In this document: piece by piece, positions 8,564 through 17,685 of the stretch
Position numbering within the stretch: position 1 is the stretch's first letter
How the letters are laid out: each line of letters begins with the position of its first letter
Origin: Chryseosolibacter histidinae
GTDB taxonomy: Bacteria; Bacteroidota; Bacteroidia; Cytophagales; Cyclobacteriaceae
Assembly: GCF_018598225.1 (NCBI RefSeq)
Contig: NZ_JAHESF010000027.1
Span: 1-64,000, forward strand
DNA length: 64,000 nucleotides
Reading direction: 5' to 3'
Made by a program: the position numbers and the translations under genes
Notes under the pieces: model-generated
Seen by the model: the letters and a program-made list of their open reading frames with translations, nothing else
The model's database searches: none
Told to the model about the DNA's origin: nothing

Positions 8564-9532
8564 TTATTTCATCAGTTTTCCAATAATATCATCAACACTG
8601 ATCCCTTCGGCTTCAGCCTTGAAGTTGCGTACAATGCGGTGGCGCAGCACGGGTTTGGCGATGGCTTGAATATCTTCAATATCGGGAGAGTATTTGCCGT
8701 TAAGCAGCGCGTTGCATTTGGCGCCCAGCACCAGGTACTGCGATGCCCTGGGGCCTGCACCCCATTCGAGGTATTCACCTGCGGTGGGTGATCCGCCGGT
8801 TGTGCCGGGGCGGGTTTTGTTGGCCAGCGACACCGCGTATTCTATCACATTATCCGGTACGGGCACGCGTCTCACCAGGTGTTGGAAATAGGTGATCTCT
8901 TCACCCGTCAGCACTTTGTTCACCGTCTTCGGCTCATCCGAGGTGGTGGTCTTCACTACTTCCACTTCGTCTTTGAAGGCTGGATAGTTCAGCAGGATGT
9001 TGAACATAAAACGGTCGAGCTGGGCTTCCGGCAGGGGATACGTACCTTCCTGCTCGATCGGGTTTTGGGTAGCCAGCACAAAGAAAGGGCGCGGCAGCTC
9101 GTAGCGCTGACCGGCGATGGTAACAGCATACTCCTGCATGGATTCCAGCAGCGCCGCCTGTGTTTTGGGTGGCGTCCGGTTGATCTCGTCAGCCAGGATG
9201 ATGTTGCCGAAGATTGGACCCCTTACAAATTTGAAGTTCCGCTCCTTGTCGATAGTCTCCGCGCCGAGAATGTCTGAGGGCATCAGGTCAGGTGTGAACT
9301 GGATCCGCTTGAACTGCAGCTCCAGCGACGTGGCGATGGTTTGCACGAGCAGGGTTTTAGCCAGTCCCGGCACACCCACCAGCAACGAATGGCCCTGGCA
9401 GAAGATGGCAGTCAGCACTTGTCTTACCACTTCGTCCTGGCCGATAACTACTTTCGAAATTTCTGCCTTAAGCTTTTGATAGGAGGCCGCCAGTCCTTTA
9501 GCCGCTTCAACATCAGATGAGAACTTTGTCAT
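8564..9532 (-). CDS. MoxR family AAA+ ATPase
   Basis: 322 residues from the ATG at 9532. Walker A GVPGLAKT lies at residues 53-60 and Walker B ILADEINR at 112-119, followed by the sensor-1 region LATQNPIEQEGTYPLPEAQLDRF typical of MoxR proteins. The C-terminal lid domain is complete (RIVRNFKAEAEGI). MoxR ATPases act as chaperones that mature or remodel partner proteins, often ones with von Willebrand A domains; the usual downstream DUF58/BatA genes are absent, so this copy stands alone. A VWA protein is encoded 12 kb away, but no link can be shown. Confidence 0.92.
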   Translation of the reverse strand: MTKFSSDVEAAKGLAASYQKLKAEISKVVIGQDEVVRQVLTAIFCQGHSLLVGVPGLAKTLLVQTIATSLELQFKRIQFTPDLMPSDILGAETIDKERNFKFVRGPIFGNIILADEINRTPPKTQAALLESMQEYAVTIAGQRYELPRPFFVLATQNPIEQEGTYPLPEAQLDRFMFNILLNYPAFKDEVEVVKTTTSDEPKTVNKVLTGEEITYFQHLVRRVPVPDNVIEYAVSLANKTRPGTTGGSPTAGEYLEWGAGPRASQYLVLGAKCNALLNGKYSPDIEDIQAIAKPVLRHRIVRNFKAEAEGISVDDIIGKLMK

Positions 9533-9589
9533 GTACTTTAATTTTCTGCTGCACTTATGCTTTTGTTTCAAACGGCCAGCATACCGGTT

Positions 9590-10006
9590 TTAATGCTCGG
9601 GGCGTTCTACTTTTGTGATGAAATACATTGTCTCCCCCCGCCAGGGGAAGGTAGCATATCGTTTCACGTAATGAAGGTTCACCCGCTCCCCGCTCAAAGC
9701 CACGGTTTCAAGGTCTTTCAGCACCTGCTCGTTGCTGCTTTCAACGGAAAAGTCGAATGCTTCCGCGATGGGGTTTACCCCTTTCAGCGCACCGAAGGTC
9801 TGGAGGTTGAGTTGCCCCTCGTAGGTCTTGAAGATGATACCTTTTTTGCTGATCCGCAATACCGTGCCGGCCCGCACACCTTCATCGTAAACACCCCAAT
9901 ACATAAAGCTGAATATAATAATGCCTGCGATCAAAGCAGTTATGAGGATGATCCTGACTATTTTTTTAGCGGTATTTTTAACCTTTGAGCCAAAACTTTC
10001 GGACAT
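9590..10006 (-). CDS. Small membrane-anchored protein of unknown function
   Basis: 138 residues with one membrane segment at about 18-38 (IVRIILITALIAGIIIFSFMYW) and a short basic N-terminus, so the C-terminal 100 residues are probably periplasmic. The soluble part contains SKKGIIFKTYEGQLNL and a WRGETMYFITKVE ending. I recall similar proteins as conserved in Bacteroidota, sometimes mislabelled 6-phosphogluconate dehydrogenase; no dehydrogenase motif is visible. It lies upstream of moxR on the same strand with a 57-base gap and may be co-transcribed. Confidence 0.7.
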   Translation of the reverse strand: MSESFGSKVKNTAKKIVRIILITALIAGIIIFSFMYWGVYDEGVRAGTVLRISKKGIIFKTYEGQLNLQTFGALKGVNPIAEAFDFSVESSNEQVLKDLETVALSGERVNLHYVKRYATFPWRGETMYFITKVERPEH

Positions 10007-10145
10007 GATTAACAGGATTTAAGGATTTACTGGATGAGCAGGATGAATATATGGCTGCTTATTCCGGAATGAAGAAAGATGTCTGGATTAACAGGATTGA
10101 TGAATCCCCAACCATCCTGTTCATCCTGGAAATCCAGTTGATCCT
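10007..10145. repeat. CAGGATT-type word repeat spacer
   Basis: Variants of CAGGATTTAAGGATT and GGATTAACAGGATTGATGAA on the plus strand are followed by the inverted form ATCCTGTTCATCCTGG, so the spacer between frr and the membrane protein gene can fold on itself. The same family recurs at 12112, 43425 and 44084. Confidence 0.75.
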
Positions 10146-10146
10146 G

Positions 10147-10701
10147 CTATACGGTCATGATCTCCGCTTCCTTCTTCTTCATCAAGGCGTCGATCCGCTG
10201 GATGAAATCATCGGTAAGCTTCTGTACCTGTTCTTCCGCATTTTTCACATCGTCCTCCGAAACACCTTTTACTTTTTTCAGGTCTTCGTTGGTCTCTTTG
10301 CGGATGTTGCGGACGCTCACTTTGCCATGCTCGCATTCATGGCCTACCTGCTTCACAAGCTGCTTTCTTCTCTCTTCCGTCAGCATCGGTATGTTGATGA
10401 TCACCTGCTGGCCATCGTTCTGCGGATTAAGGCCGAGGTTGGCATTCTGGATAGCTTTTTCAATCTCACCGATCAGCCCTTTCTCCCAGGGTTTGATAAA
10501 GATGGTGCGGGCGTCAGGGGTGGTAAGAGATGAGACCTGATTCAGGGGGGTCATGGCGCCGTAGTAGGAGACCTGAATACCGTCCAGCATAGATGGATTG
10601 GCTTTTCCTGCCCTGATCTTGGTGAGCTCGTGCCCAACGTGCTGCAGGGCTTTATTCATCAGGTCTTTGGCCTCGTCCAGATATAATTGAAGTTCATCCA
10701 T
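10147..10701 (-). CDS. frr: Ribosome recycling factor
   Basis: 184 residues, the usual length. The three-helix bundle signature is complete: LDEAKDLMNKALQHVGHELTKIRAGKANPSML at the start, the central beta-rich domain (VSSLTTPDARTIFIKPWEKG) and the C-terminal helix ending LTDDFIQRIDALMKKKEAEIM. It splits post-termination ribosomes with EF-G. It lies just downstream of pyrH on the same strand (63-base gap), a conserved bacterial arrangement. Confidence 0.97.
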   Translation of the reverse strand: MDELQLYLDEAKDLMNKALQHVGHELTKIRAGKANPSMLDGIQVSYYGAMTPLNQVSSLTTPDARTIFIKPWEKGLIGEIEKAIQNANLGLNPQNDGQQVIINIPMLTEERRKQLVKQVGHECEHGKVSVRNIRKETNEDLKKVKGVSEDDVKNAEEQVQKLTDDFIQRIDALMKKKEAEIMTV

Positions 10702-10764
10702 ACGTCAATTGTATTAGTAAATATAAAAAATAATGGCTTTGTGCAGGTATTCAGTCCCTGATCA

Positions 10765-11475
10765 TTAGCTGATCAGCGTGCCGGCTTCTTCACCGTTCAC
10801 CACCCTCAGCAGATTGCCGCGTTTGTTCATATCAAATACAATGATGGGAAGCTTGTTCTCCATACACAGGGTGAAGGCCGTCATATCCATGATATTCAGG
10901 TTCTTTTCGTATGCTTCCTGGAAAGATAGTTTGCTGTAGCGTTTGGCATCGGGAAATTTCTCCGGGTCTGCCGTATAAACACCATCCACGCGCGTGCCCT
11001 TCAGCACCACGTTCGATTGTGTCTCGATGGCGCGCAAGCTAGCCGTTGAGTCAGTAGTGAAGTACGGATTGCCAATGCCTGCGCCGAAGATCACGATCCG
11101 CCCTTTTTCAAGGTGACGGATGGCCCTGCGCCGGATGAAAGGCTCGCACACCTGCTCCATTTTTATACCGGCCATCAGGCGCGTATACATGCCATGGCGC
11201 TCGAGGGCACTCTGCAATGCCATGCCGTTGATCACCGTTGCCAGCATGCCCATATAATCGCCCTGAACCCGGTCTATTCCCAGCGCCTCTGCCTGGCCGC
11301 CCCTGAAAATATTTCCGCCCCCGATAACGATGGCGATCTCTACTCCTTTTTCCTTAATGCCTTTGATCTCGTCACAATATTGTTCCAGCACCGCGGGGTC
11401 TATATTGGTAGTATTTTTGGAGGATCCCTGCAGGGCTTCGCCGCTCAGTTTGAGAAGAATGCGCTTATATTTCAT
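10765..11475 (-). CDS. pyrH: Uridylate kinase
   Basis: 236 residues. It begins [14 protein letters not shown], has the glycine loop [10 protein letters not shown] near residues 50-59 and the amino-acid-kinase-type [17 protein letters not shown]. It phosphorylates UMP to UDP for pyrimidine nucleotide synthesis. It is followed by frr, so the pyrH-frr pair is conserved; tsf/rpsB are not visible upstream, where a biotin carrier gene lies instead. Confidence 0.97.
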   Translation of the reverse strand: MKYKRILLKLSGEALQGSSKNTTNIDPAVLEQYCDEIKGIKEKGVEIAIVIGGGNIFRGGQAEALGIDRVQGDYMGMLATVINGMALQSALERHGMYTRLMAGIKMEQVCEPFIRRRAIRHLEKGRIVIFGAGIGNPYFTTDSTASLRAIETQSNVVLKGTRVDGVYTADPEKFPDAKRYSKLSFQEAYEKNLNIMDMTAFTLCMENKLPIIVFDMNKRGNLLRVVNGEEAGTLIS

Positions 11476-11550
11476 CGTTCGGTTTTATCCGTTTAGGTAG
11501 TCCGTTGAGCTTCTTGCATCACTGAACAGACCGCTTTTTGGAAACAGTGG

Positions 11551-11558
11551 CAAATATA
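11551..11558 (-). promoter_or_regulatory. Candidate -7 box for pyrH-frr
   Basis: The minus strand reads TATATTTG, matching TAnnTTTG, about 75 bases upstream of the pyrH ATG. No clear -33 box is seen. Confidence 0.4.
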
Positions 11559-11582
11559 GGGAAGTAATAAAAATAGCGAGGG

Positions 11583-12077
11583 TTAAAATCCAATCAGTAC
11601 CTGATTTTTTTCCACACTGTCGCCTTTTTTTACGTTGACAGTTTTTACCGTACCGTCGCCGGGGCACTTGATGATATTTTCCATCTTCATGGCCTCCAGG
11701 ATCAGCAAAGCATCGCCCGCCTTCACCACATCGCCCGCTTTCACTTTCAGGTCTATGATCAGGCCCGGCATCGGCGCCTTGATCACATTTACCTTGCTGC
11801 CGGCGTTGCTGTTCATTCCCATCTTCTCCAGCAGCAGATCAAACTTGTCTTTTACCACCACAGGATAGATGCGGCCGTTCACCTTGATCTGGAAGGTTTT
11901 GGCCGCCGCATCCGCTTTCACAACCTCCGCCTTGTAACTGTTGTTCTCATGTACAATGTGAAAATATCCGTCGGCGATGGTGACCATGTCCCATTCAAAA
12001 GGCTGGCCGTTAACAGTGAAGCTTTCACCCGAGGTGCCGATCTCAAAAGTTTTGTTGTTGACTGTAGCCTTGAACAT
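11583..12077 (-). CDS. Biotin carboxyl carrier protein (acyl-CoA carboxylase type)
   Basis: 164 residues from the ATG at 12077. The C-terminal biotinyl domain has the canonical EAMKMEN motif with the acceptor lysine at residue 131, preceded by the hinge APMPGLIIDLKVKAGD. The N-terminal 80 residues resemble the BT-type spacer of propionyl-/methylcrotonyl-CoA carboxylase carrier subunits rather than E. coli AccB. The biotin carboxylase and carboxyltransferase genes are not in the window. It is the free-standing carrier subunit of an acyl-CoA carboxylase; which acyl-CoA is not determined. Confidence 0.88.
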   Translation of the reverse strand: MFKATVNNKTFEIGTSGESFTVNGQPFEWDMVTIADGYFHIVHENNSYKAEVVKADAAAKTFQIKVNGRIYPVVVKDKFDLLLEKMGMNSNAGSKVNVIKAPMPGLIIDLKVKAGDVVKAGDALLILEAMKMENIIKCPGDGTVKTVNVKKGDSVEKNQVLIGF

Positions 12078-12101
12078 GCGGGACGTGAGTTGGTAGAGGT
12101 G

Positions 12102-12109
12102 CAAATGTA
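12102..12109 (-). promoter_or_regulatory. Candidate -7 box for the biotin carrier gene
   Basis: The minus strand reads TACATTTG, 25 bases upstream of the ATG at 12077. The region further upstream is made of CAGGATT repeats and offers no TTTG at the right spacing. Confidence 0.4.
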
Positions 12110-12111
12110 AA

Positions 12112-12245
12112 CCAGGATTTTTTAGGATTTGCAGGATTTACCGGATTAAAACCGGGGCCAGGATTTTAGGATTTACAGGATATTCAGGATTAATACCAGG
12201 ATCAAACCGGGATGACAAGATTCACAGATTTGCTGGATTAAGTAT
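12112..12245. repeat. CAGGATT-type word repeat tract
   Basis: A run of degenerate copies of AGGATTTGCAGGATTTAC and CAGGATTAATACCAGGAT fills the spacer between the divergent biotin carrier gene and the riboswitch. The rest of the 434-base gap is the thiamine-responsive promoter and riboswitch. Confidence 0.75.
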
Positions 12246-12305
12246 CGCTATGGCCTTTTGGAGTGCCTTGATTATCAGCCGCTAGCGACGTTTATAAAGC
12301 CAAAA

Positions 12306-12338
12306 TTTGAAAATCTCAGAAATTCAGACATAACTTTG
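12306..12338 (+). promoter_or_regulatory. Promoter of the riboswitch-TonB receptor transcript
   Basis: TTTG at 12306-12309 and TAACTTTG at 12331-12338 are 21 bases apart, a consensus Bacteroidota promoter. The start would be near 12345, just ahead of the TPP aptamer. Confidence 0.65.
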
Positions 12339-12372
12339 TCCTGTCGGGGTCATTGTTGACCATCGACAATTT

Positions 12373-12450
12373 AATAGGGGTGCCTAAAAATAACGGGCTG
12401 AGATTATACCCATTGAACCTGATGCCGGTAATGCGGCCGAAGGGAGGCAA
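12373..12450 (+). promoter_or_regulatory. TPP (thiamine pyrophosphate) riboswitch
   Basis: The thi-box core is present in order: GGGGTGCC at 12377-12384, CTGAGA at 12398-12403, ATACCC, ACCTGAT at 12417-12423, GGTAATGC at 12427-12434 and CGAAGGGA at 12438-12445, closing with GGCAA. It lies between a strong promoter and a TonB receptor 62 bases downstream. In known cases bound TPP lowers expression of the gene behind it. A 6-bp stem (12476-12481 with 12486-12491) 20 bases before the ATG may be part of the expression platform. Confidence 0.95.
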
Positions 12451-12511
12451 GGTTAAACGTACGCGGATGCATTCCCCTGTGCAACCGCAGGTTTAAACCA
12501 ACAAAATCAAA

Positions 12512-14962
12512 ATGTTCAAATTTCTTTTTTCAGCAGCAGTGTTGCTGTTGTCGCTGAGCAGTTATGCCCAGTATTCACTCACCGGTGTTGTGCGCGATGA
12601 GCGTACCCATCAGGCGCTGACGGGTGCCACGGTGCAGCTGGCAGGTACCACGCAGGTGGCCATCGCCGATGCCTTTGGCCGTTTCGGATTCTATAAACTT
12701 CCCGCCGCCGAGTATGTTGTCACAACAACGTTTCTCGGTTACGCCGAGGCTAGCGAAAAAGTGCACCTCACCGCCGATGCGGAGATCGAGATCGCGCTGG
12801 CCGAAACCGCGGTGCTAACGGAGGCGGTAGTGGTCAGCGCCACCCGCGCCACCGACAAAACACCTACTACCTTCACCACAGTAGGCAAAGAAAAGATCCG
12901 GCAGCAGAACTTCGGCCAGGACCTGCCTATCTTACTAAGCTGGACTCCTTCAGTTGTCACCACTTCTGATGCGGGTTCAGGCGTGGGTTACACCGGCATC
13001 CGCATCCGCGGAAGCGATCCCACCCGGATCAACGTTACCATCAACGGCATCCCCTACAACGACAGCGAGTCGCTCGGAACGTTCTGGGTAAACATTCCCG
13101 ATGCAGCTTCATCGGCGCAAAGCATCCAGATCCAGCGCGGTGTGGGCACTTCTACCAATGGTGCCGGTGCTTTCGGCGCAAGCATCAACGTGCAGACCAA
13201 CACAAAAAACGATGAGCCCTATGCCGAGGTGATCAACTCGTTCGGTTCCTTCAACACCCGCAGGCATACGCTGAACTTCGGCACCGGCCTGCTCAACAAA
13301 CATTGGGTGGTTGACGGCAGAGTGTCGAAGATCCTGTCAGACGGTTTCATCGATCGCGCGTCGGCTGACCTTCAGTCATACTACTTCTCCGGAGGTTTTT
13401 ATGGCGGCAAAACCATACTCAAGTTTGTGATGTTCGGCGGAAAGGAACGCACGTACCAGAGCTGGTATGGTGTGCCCGAGTCGCGATTGAAGAACAATAC
13501 CGAAGCCATGTTCACCACCGCCATGAACGAAGGCTGGAATGAAGAACAGACCAACAATTTGTTAAACTCCGGCACCCGCACCTTCAATCCCTACATGTAC
13601 AAGAACCAGGTAGACAACTATCAGCAGAACAACTACCAGCTTCATTTCTCGCGGCAGCTCAGCAGCGCCTTCACGCTCAACACCGCGCTTCACTACACAC
13701 CCGGCAAAGGTTATTTTGAAGAGTATCGCTATAACGACAAGTTTGTGAACTACGGGCTAAGCCCTGTGACCATCGGCGATTCTGTGATCAACTCCGCTGA
13801 CCTGATCCGCCGGCGCTGGCTCGACAACGATTTTTATGGCTTCACCTATTCGCTGAACTATGACCGCGACAACTGGAATGTTGTGCTGGGCGGCGCATGG
13901 AACCGCTACGATGGCGACCACTTCGGTGAGATCATCTGGGCTCAGGTATCTACTGTGCCTTCAGAGCACCGGTATTATTTCAACAATGGCGATAAGCGCG
14001 ATTTCAATACGTACCTGAAAACAAACTACCAGGTGAACCCGCAGCTGAACGTGTTCGTCGATCTTCAGTATCGCAAGATCCTGTACAAGGCCACCGGCAT
14101 CGAGAACAAGCTCAACAACATCGCGGTGGATGAACAGTTCGATTTTTTCAATCCCAAGGCCGGCCTCACCTATGCGGTCTCTGACAATCACCAGCTTTAT
14201 GGTTCGTTCAGCGTGGGCAACCGCGAGCCAGTGCGCGACGATTTTGTAGACAACCCCGGCCGCACACCCAAACATGAAACCCTTCACAACCTGGAAGTGG
14301 GCTATCGCAGCAAGGGCAAACGCCATACCCTGCATGTGAACTATTACCTGATGGACTATAAGAACCAGCTTGTGCTCACAGGGCAGGTAAACGATGTGGG
14401 AGCATCTGTACGCACCAATGTTGACAACAGTTACCGGATGGGTGTAGAGGTAGAAGGTTTGGTGAAATTGTCGGACCGGTTGCAGTGGAACGCCAACTTC
14501 ACGCTGAGCCGTAACAAGATCGCCAACTTCACGGAAGTTTTATACGACTACGGTCCAGGCTTCGACGAATACATCGCCGTGGAAAGAACTTATAAGAATA
14601 CCGACATATCTTTTTCGCCGAATGTGATCGCCGGATCTTCTCTGTCGTTTTTCCCGTTCAGAAATGCCGAGATCACCTGGCTGGCCAAATACGTGGGCGA
14701 GCAGTTTCTCGACAACACTTCCAACAAAGCCCGGAGCCTCGACGCTTATTTTGTGAACGACCTGCGCATCGGCTACAGCTGGAAACCTGGCTTTGTGAAG
14801 GAGATCAACTTCAGCGTGCTGATCAACAATATCCTCAACGAAGAATATGAATCGAACGGCTACACCTGGGGCTATCGCGGCGGCGGAGAAGAGTACCGCG
14901 AAAACTATTACTTCCCTCAGGCAGGGACGAATGTGCTGGGAATGGTTGCCGTCAAGTTTTAG
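12512..14962 (+). CDS. TonB-dependent outer membrane receptor, TPP-regulated
   Basis: 816 residues. A signal peptide (FLFSAAVLLLSLSSYAQ) is followed by a CarboxypepD_reg-like domain at about 22-105 (LTGVVRDERTHQALTGATV), a plug domain (GQDLPILLSWTPSVVTTSD, GIRIRGSDPTRINVTINGIP) and a 22-strand barrel ending in VLGMVAVKF with terminal Phe. Placement behind a TPP riboswitch indicates uptake of thiamine or a precursor across the outer membrane, as proposed for thiamine-regulated TonB receptors in Bacteroidota. No inner-membrane transporter gene follows. Confidence 0.92.
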   Translation: MFKFLFSAAVLLLSLSSYAQYSLTGVVRDERTHQALTGATVQLAGTTQVAIADAFGRFGFYKLPAAEYVVTTTFLGYAEASEKVHLTADAEIEIALAETAVLTEAVVVSATRATDKTPTTFTTVGKEKIRQQNFGQDLPILLSWTPSVVTTSDAGSGVGYTGIRIRGSDPTRINVTINGIPYNDSESLGTFWVNIPDAASSAQSIQIQRGVGTSTNGAGAFGASINVQTNTKNDEPYAEVINSFGSFNTRRHTLNFGTGLLNKHWVVDGRVSKILSDGFIDRASADLQSYYFSGGFYGGKTILKFVMFGGKERTYQSWYGVPESRLKNNTEAMFTTAMNEGWNEEQTNNLLNSGTRTFNPYMYKNQVDNYQQNNYQLHFSRQLSSAFTLNTALHYTPGKGYFEEYRYNDKFVNYGLSPVTIGDSVINSADLIRRRWLDNDFYGFTYSLNYDRDNWNVVLGGAWNRYDGDHFGEIIWAQVSTVPSEHRYYFNNGDKRDFNTYLKTNYQVNPQLNVFVDLQYRKILYKATGIENKLNNIAVDEQFDFFNPKAGLTYAVSDNHQLYGSFSVGNREPVRDDFVDNPGRTPKHETLHNLEVGYRSKGKRHTLHVNYYLMDYKNQLVLTGQVNDVGASVRTNVDNSYRMGVEVEGLVKLSDRLQWNANFTLSRNKIANFTEVLYDYGPGFDEYIAVERTYKNTDISFSPNVIAGSSLSFFPFRNAEITWLAKYVGEQFLDNTSNKARSLDAYFVNDLRIGYSWKPGFVKEINFSVLINNILNEEYESNGYTWGYRGGGEEYRENYYFPQAGTNVLGMVAVKF

Positions 14963-14991
14963 GTGATTTCCACGCTGTATTGAGTGGTTTT

Positions 14992-15125
14992 AGTTGACAG
15001 TTGACAACAGGGCAATTGACAATATGTGGGGTCAATTGCCCTTGCGTTGTTCTTATTGGAATTGAAATACACCTGTGAACATTACACTCATCCGTTGTCA
15101 ATTGCTTCATTGTCAACTGTCAACT
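14992..15125. repeat. Facing inverted TTGACA word arms between convergent genes
   Basis: The left arm at 14992-15022 and the right arm at 15095-15125 are reverse complements at 27 of 31 positions. They can form a long stem around a 72-base loop between the converging TonB receptor and CarboxypepD_reg protein genes, and may act as a two-way terminator or mRNA 3' stabiliser. Confidence 0.8.
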
Positions 15126-15129
15126 GATT

Positions 15130-16341
15130 TCAATATTCCTCAAACTGTTTCTCCAGCGGCGCGAGCTTTTCGAGGTCGGCCAGGATCTTGGTGTCAAGGG
15201 GAGTCTCTTTGATCACGTTGTAGTTTTCCCAGAATTTTTTGTTGTAAGGTTGATCCTGGTACTGCAGGCTGTAGTTGCGCATTCTTTCGGTGGAGCCAAT
15301 CCGTTCTGCTGAATTGGCGCGCACGCGGTTGATGAGGAGCTGCTGAAAAAGCTCTGTTTCGAACCTGATCTCGTCAGTCTTGGCGTCGTACCAGTTGATC
15401 CTCGACGTTACCGTGATGTAGTTCGGGTACATCTTGCCCTGGTAGCGCCTGAAGTCGAGCGTCTTTTTGAGGCCCACATATTTACTGATGAGATTCTTTT
15501 TCTTGCCGAGGTAGCCGTGCTCGGTCGAGTCTTCCAGCTCCAGGTGAATGATCGAAAAATCTTCCTTATCGATATACACCTTCAGCTTGTATTCTTTATC
15601 GTAGGTCACCACGTAGATGGCGTGCCCGTCGTAAAATGAATTTTTTTCGCGCCCTGCGTTTTCAACTACCTCGCCCTCGAGGTCAACTTTGCGGTAGCGT
15701 ACATCATTGTGAAGCAAAAGATCTTCCAGCAGGTTGATCTGGTCGAAATAGTGTGTGAATTTACTTTCGTAGCCAATGCTCTTGCGCACTTCCAACAGCT
15801 TCACCCGTTCGCGCAGCCTGTACTTGTTTCTGGGTTCCGAATAGTTTTCGTCGTAGATCTGTACGGCCGCTTCCAGCAGGGAAATATAGGTTCCGCCTAC
15901 TTTTTTGATATCGCGGTAGAAGCCATCCATCAGGAAAGGCTCCATGGGATAGTTTTGTTCGATGCGTGAAAGTGCGATGCCCAGGATGTCGCCACCTGTC
16001 AGTGTGTCAGACACCACGATCTCCTGCAGCTCGATCGGCGACTTGTCAAGCGTGATCACCTGGTCTGCAATGCCCGCCAGGGTCCAGATCGGGGCTTCGA
16101 AGCTGCGGTAGCCCAGCATGCTCACCACCAGGATGTCGTTGCGGTTCTCCGGGGGCACGTGAAAATCGAATTCACCCTGTTCGTTCGATATAGTGCCGAT
16201 AGCAACCCCTTTTACCCCCACGGAGGCAAAACCAAGGGCTTCCCCGGTTTCCTTGTCCTGAATTCGGGCAGAAATCGTAAGGTTCTGCGACCGGCTAACG
16301 ACCGGCAACGCAATAACGAGTATAAATAGCAGTTTTTTCAC
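15130..16341 (-). CDS. Exported CarboxypepD_reg-like domain protein
   Basis: 403 residues from a GTG at 16341. A signal peptide (KKLLFILVIALPVVSRSQ) is followed by a CarboxypepD_reg-like beta-sandwich at about 20-110 (ISARIQDKETGEALGFASV, ending PIELQEIVVSD). The remaining 290 residues form a domain of unknown function seen in Bacteroidota surface proteins (GFYRDIKKVGGTYISLLEAAVQIYDE, then a FRRYQGKMYPNYI region). No TonB barrel is present. It is probably a periplasmic or outer-membrane-associated protein. Role unknown. Confidence 0.75.
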   Translation of the reverse strand: MKKLLFILVIALPVVSRSQNLTISARIQDKETGEALGFASVGVKGVAIGTISNEQGEFDFHVPPENRNDILVVSMLGYRSFEAPIWTLAGIADQVITLDKSPIELQEIVVSDTLTGGDILGIALSRIEQNYPMEPFLMDGFYRDIKKVGGTYISLLEAAVQIYDENYSEPRNKYRLRERVKLLEVRKSIGYESKFTHYFDQINLLEDLLLHNDVRYRKVDLEGEVVENAGREKNSFYDGHAIYVVTYDKEYKLKVYIDKEDFSIIHLELEDSTEHGYLGKKKNLISKYVGLKKTLDFRRYQGKMYPNYITVTSRINWYDAKTDEIRFETELFQQLLINRVRANSAERIGSTERMRNYSLQYQDQPYNKKFWENYNVIKETPLDTKILADLEKLAPLEKQFEEY

Positions 16342-16381
16342 CTTAATTAGCTGTCGAATATCATTAATAACGGTTGTCCGT

Positions 16382-16410
16382 CAAATGTAATGTAGGATTA
16401 TCCACCCAAA
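16382..16410 (-). promoter_or_regulatory. Promoter of the CarboxypepD_reg protein gene
   Basis: On the minus strand TTTG (16410-16407) and TACATTTG (16389-16382) are separated by 17 bases. This matches the Bacteroidota consensus and is just upstream of the divergent histidine kinase gene. Confidence 0.6.
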
Positions 16411-17616
16411 TTGAATATTTATCGTGCATTAACCCGTGTTAATCGCTTTTGCTTTCCATTCCGTAACTTTATTCTCAATTTCACCGGCTTGAAGTTTATT
16501 GATGACATACCGCGTATCTGGAAAAGGGCCTATTTGCTGCTCTGTTTCTGGTATGCTATTAATTACGCTGTGGGTACTTTCCTGGAATGGAAGCTGGAAA
16601 CTCCTAATACCTACATTTTTTGGAACGCGTTGTACCTTTTCGAGGCACTTTGCATTCTGATCGTTGCGATCTTCTTCTACTGCAATTTACTTTTTAAATA
16701 CAATATATACATACAGGTAGCCGGGCACACGGCCGGTGTGATGATGTACTTCCTTACCATGGGCACCCTTTCATACTACCTGGAAGACTACGTGGAGGGT
16801 TTTGTGTACTTCGAAAACTGGAAAGATCACCTCGTTCAGCTGCTGAAATGGGAAGGATTGCATTTTCACGATCAATATATTATCACCATCGCCGTATATT
16901 ATGTGATCCGTTATTTCGACGGGCAGCAGAAGCAGGAGCACGAGAAGAGCGAGCTCAATATCAAGAACCGCGAAATGCAGATCTCGCTGCTGAAGTCGCA
17001 GATCAACCCGCACTTTTTGTTCAACACGCTCAACTCCATCAACACGCTTATCGGTTCCAGCAAGGAGCAGGCGCGCAGGGTTATCACGCAGCTCTCGGAT
17101 ATTTTCCGGTATGCCCTTGATTCGCATGGCGACCAGATGGTACGGCTGATCCACGAGCTTGACTTTATCGACAACTATATCCGCATTCAGCAAGTGCGTT
17201 TTGGCGATCGCCTTAAGTTTGTGAAGCAGGTTGATTTTTCCTGCCTTAGTGTTTATATCCCGCCCATGATCCTGCAGCCGCTCGTTGAGAACTCAGTGAA
17301 GTATGGCATTGCTCCCAAAGACGACGGCGGTACAATTGTGCTCACCATTAAACGTTTCAATAACATGATCTTCTTCGAAGTGAAAGATGATGGGCTGGGA
17401 TCTAAAGCGAAAAAGGTGATGGACGGAAGCTCCAGCGGCGTGGGATTGAAGAATACAGACCAGCGCCTTAAAAGTATTTTTGGGGCAAGCTCCGGCCTGA
17501 GGATCCGCTCAAACGAATGGGGTTATTCCGTCAGCTTCTTCATTCCTTTCGAAGAGGCCCTCAGCGAAACGCAGGCAGAGCCCGAAAATCAGCAGACGCT
17601 GAACAAAGCAGGGTAA
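16411..17616 (+). CDS. LytS/YehU-type sensor histidine kinase
   Basis: 401 residues. Four hydrophobic segments lie in the first 180 residues, followed by a coiled linker (GQQKQEHEKSELNIKNREMQ) and the His_kinase domain with QINPHFLFNTLNSINTLI, where the His is the phosphorylation site. The ATPase region has QPLVENSVKYGI and GVGLKNTDQRL. The only start codon in reach is the TTG at 16411; the frame closes upstream at 16393-16395, so either TTG is used or translation begins at another non-ATG codon. It pairs with the LytTR regulator 69 bases downstream. Confidence 0.88.
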   Translation: MNIYRALTRVNRFCFPFRNFILNFTGLKFIDDIPRIWKRAYLLLCFWYAINYAVGTFLEWKLETPNTYIFWNALYLFEALCILIVAIFFYCNLLFKYNIYIQVAGHTAGVMMYFLTMGTLSYYLEDYVEGFVYFENWKDHLVQLLKWEGLHFHDQYIITIAVYYVIRYFDGQQKQEHEKSELNIKNREMQISLLKSQINPHFLFNTLNSINTLIGSSKEQARRVITQLSDIFRYALDSHGDQMVRLIHELDFIDNYIRIQQVRFGDRLKFVKQVDFSCLSVYIPPMILQPLVENSVKYGIAPKDDGGTIVLTIKRFNNMIFFEVKDDGLGSKAKKVMDGSSSGVGLKNTDQRLKSIFGASSGLRIRSNEWGYSVSFFIPFEEALSETQAEPENQQTLNKAG

Positions 17617-17685
17617 TGCCTTTCAAAAAATGATCTCAACAACAAATCAAACCACAAACCAAGTAATACATAAATCCACAATCCA

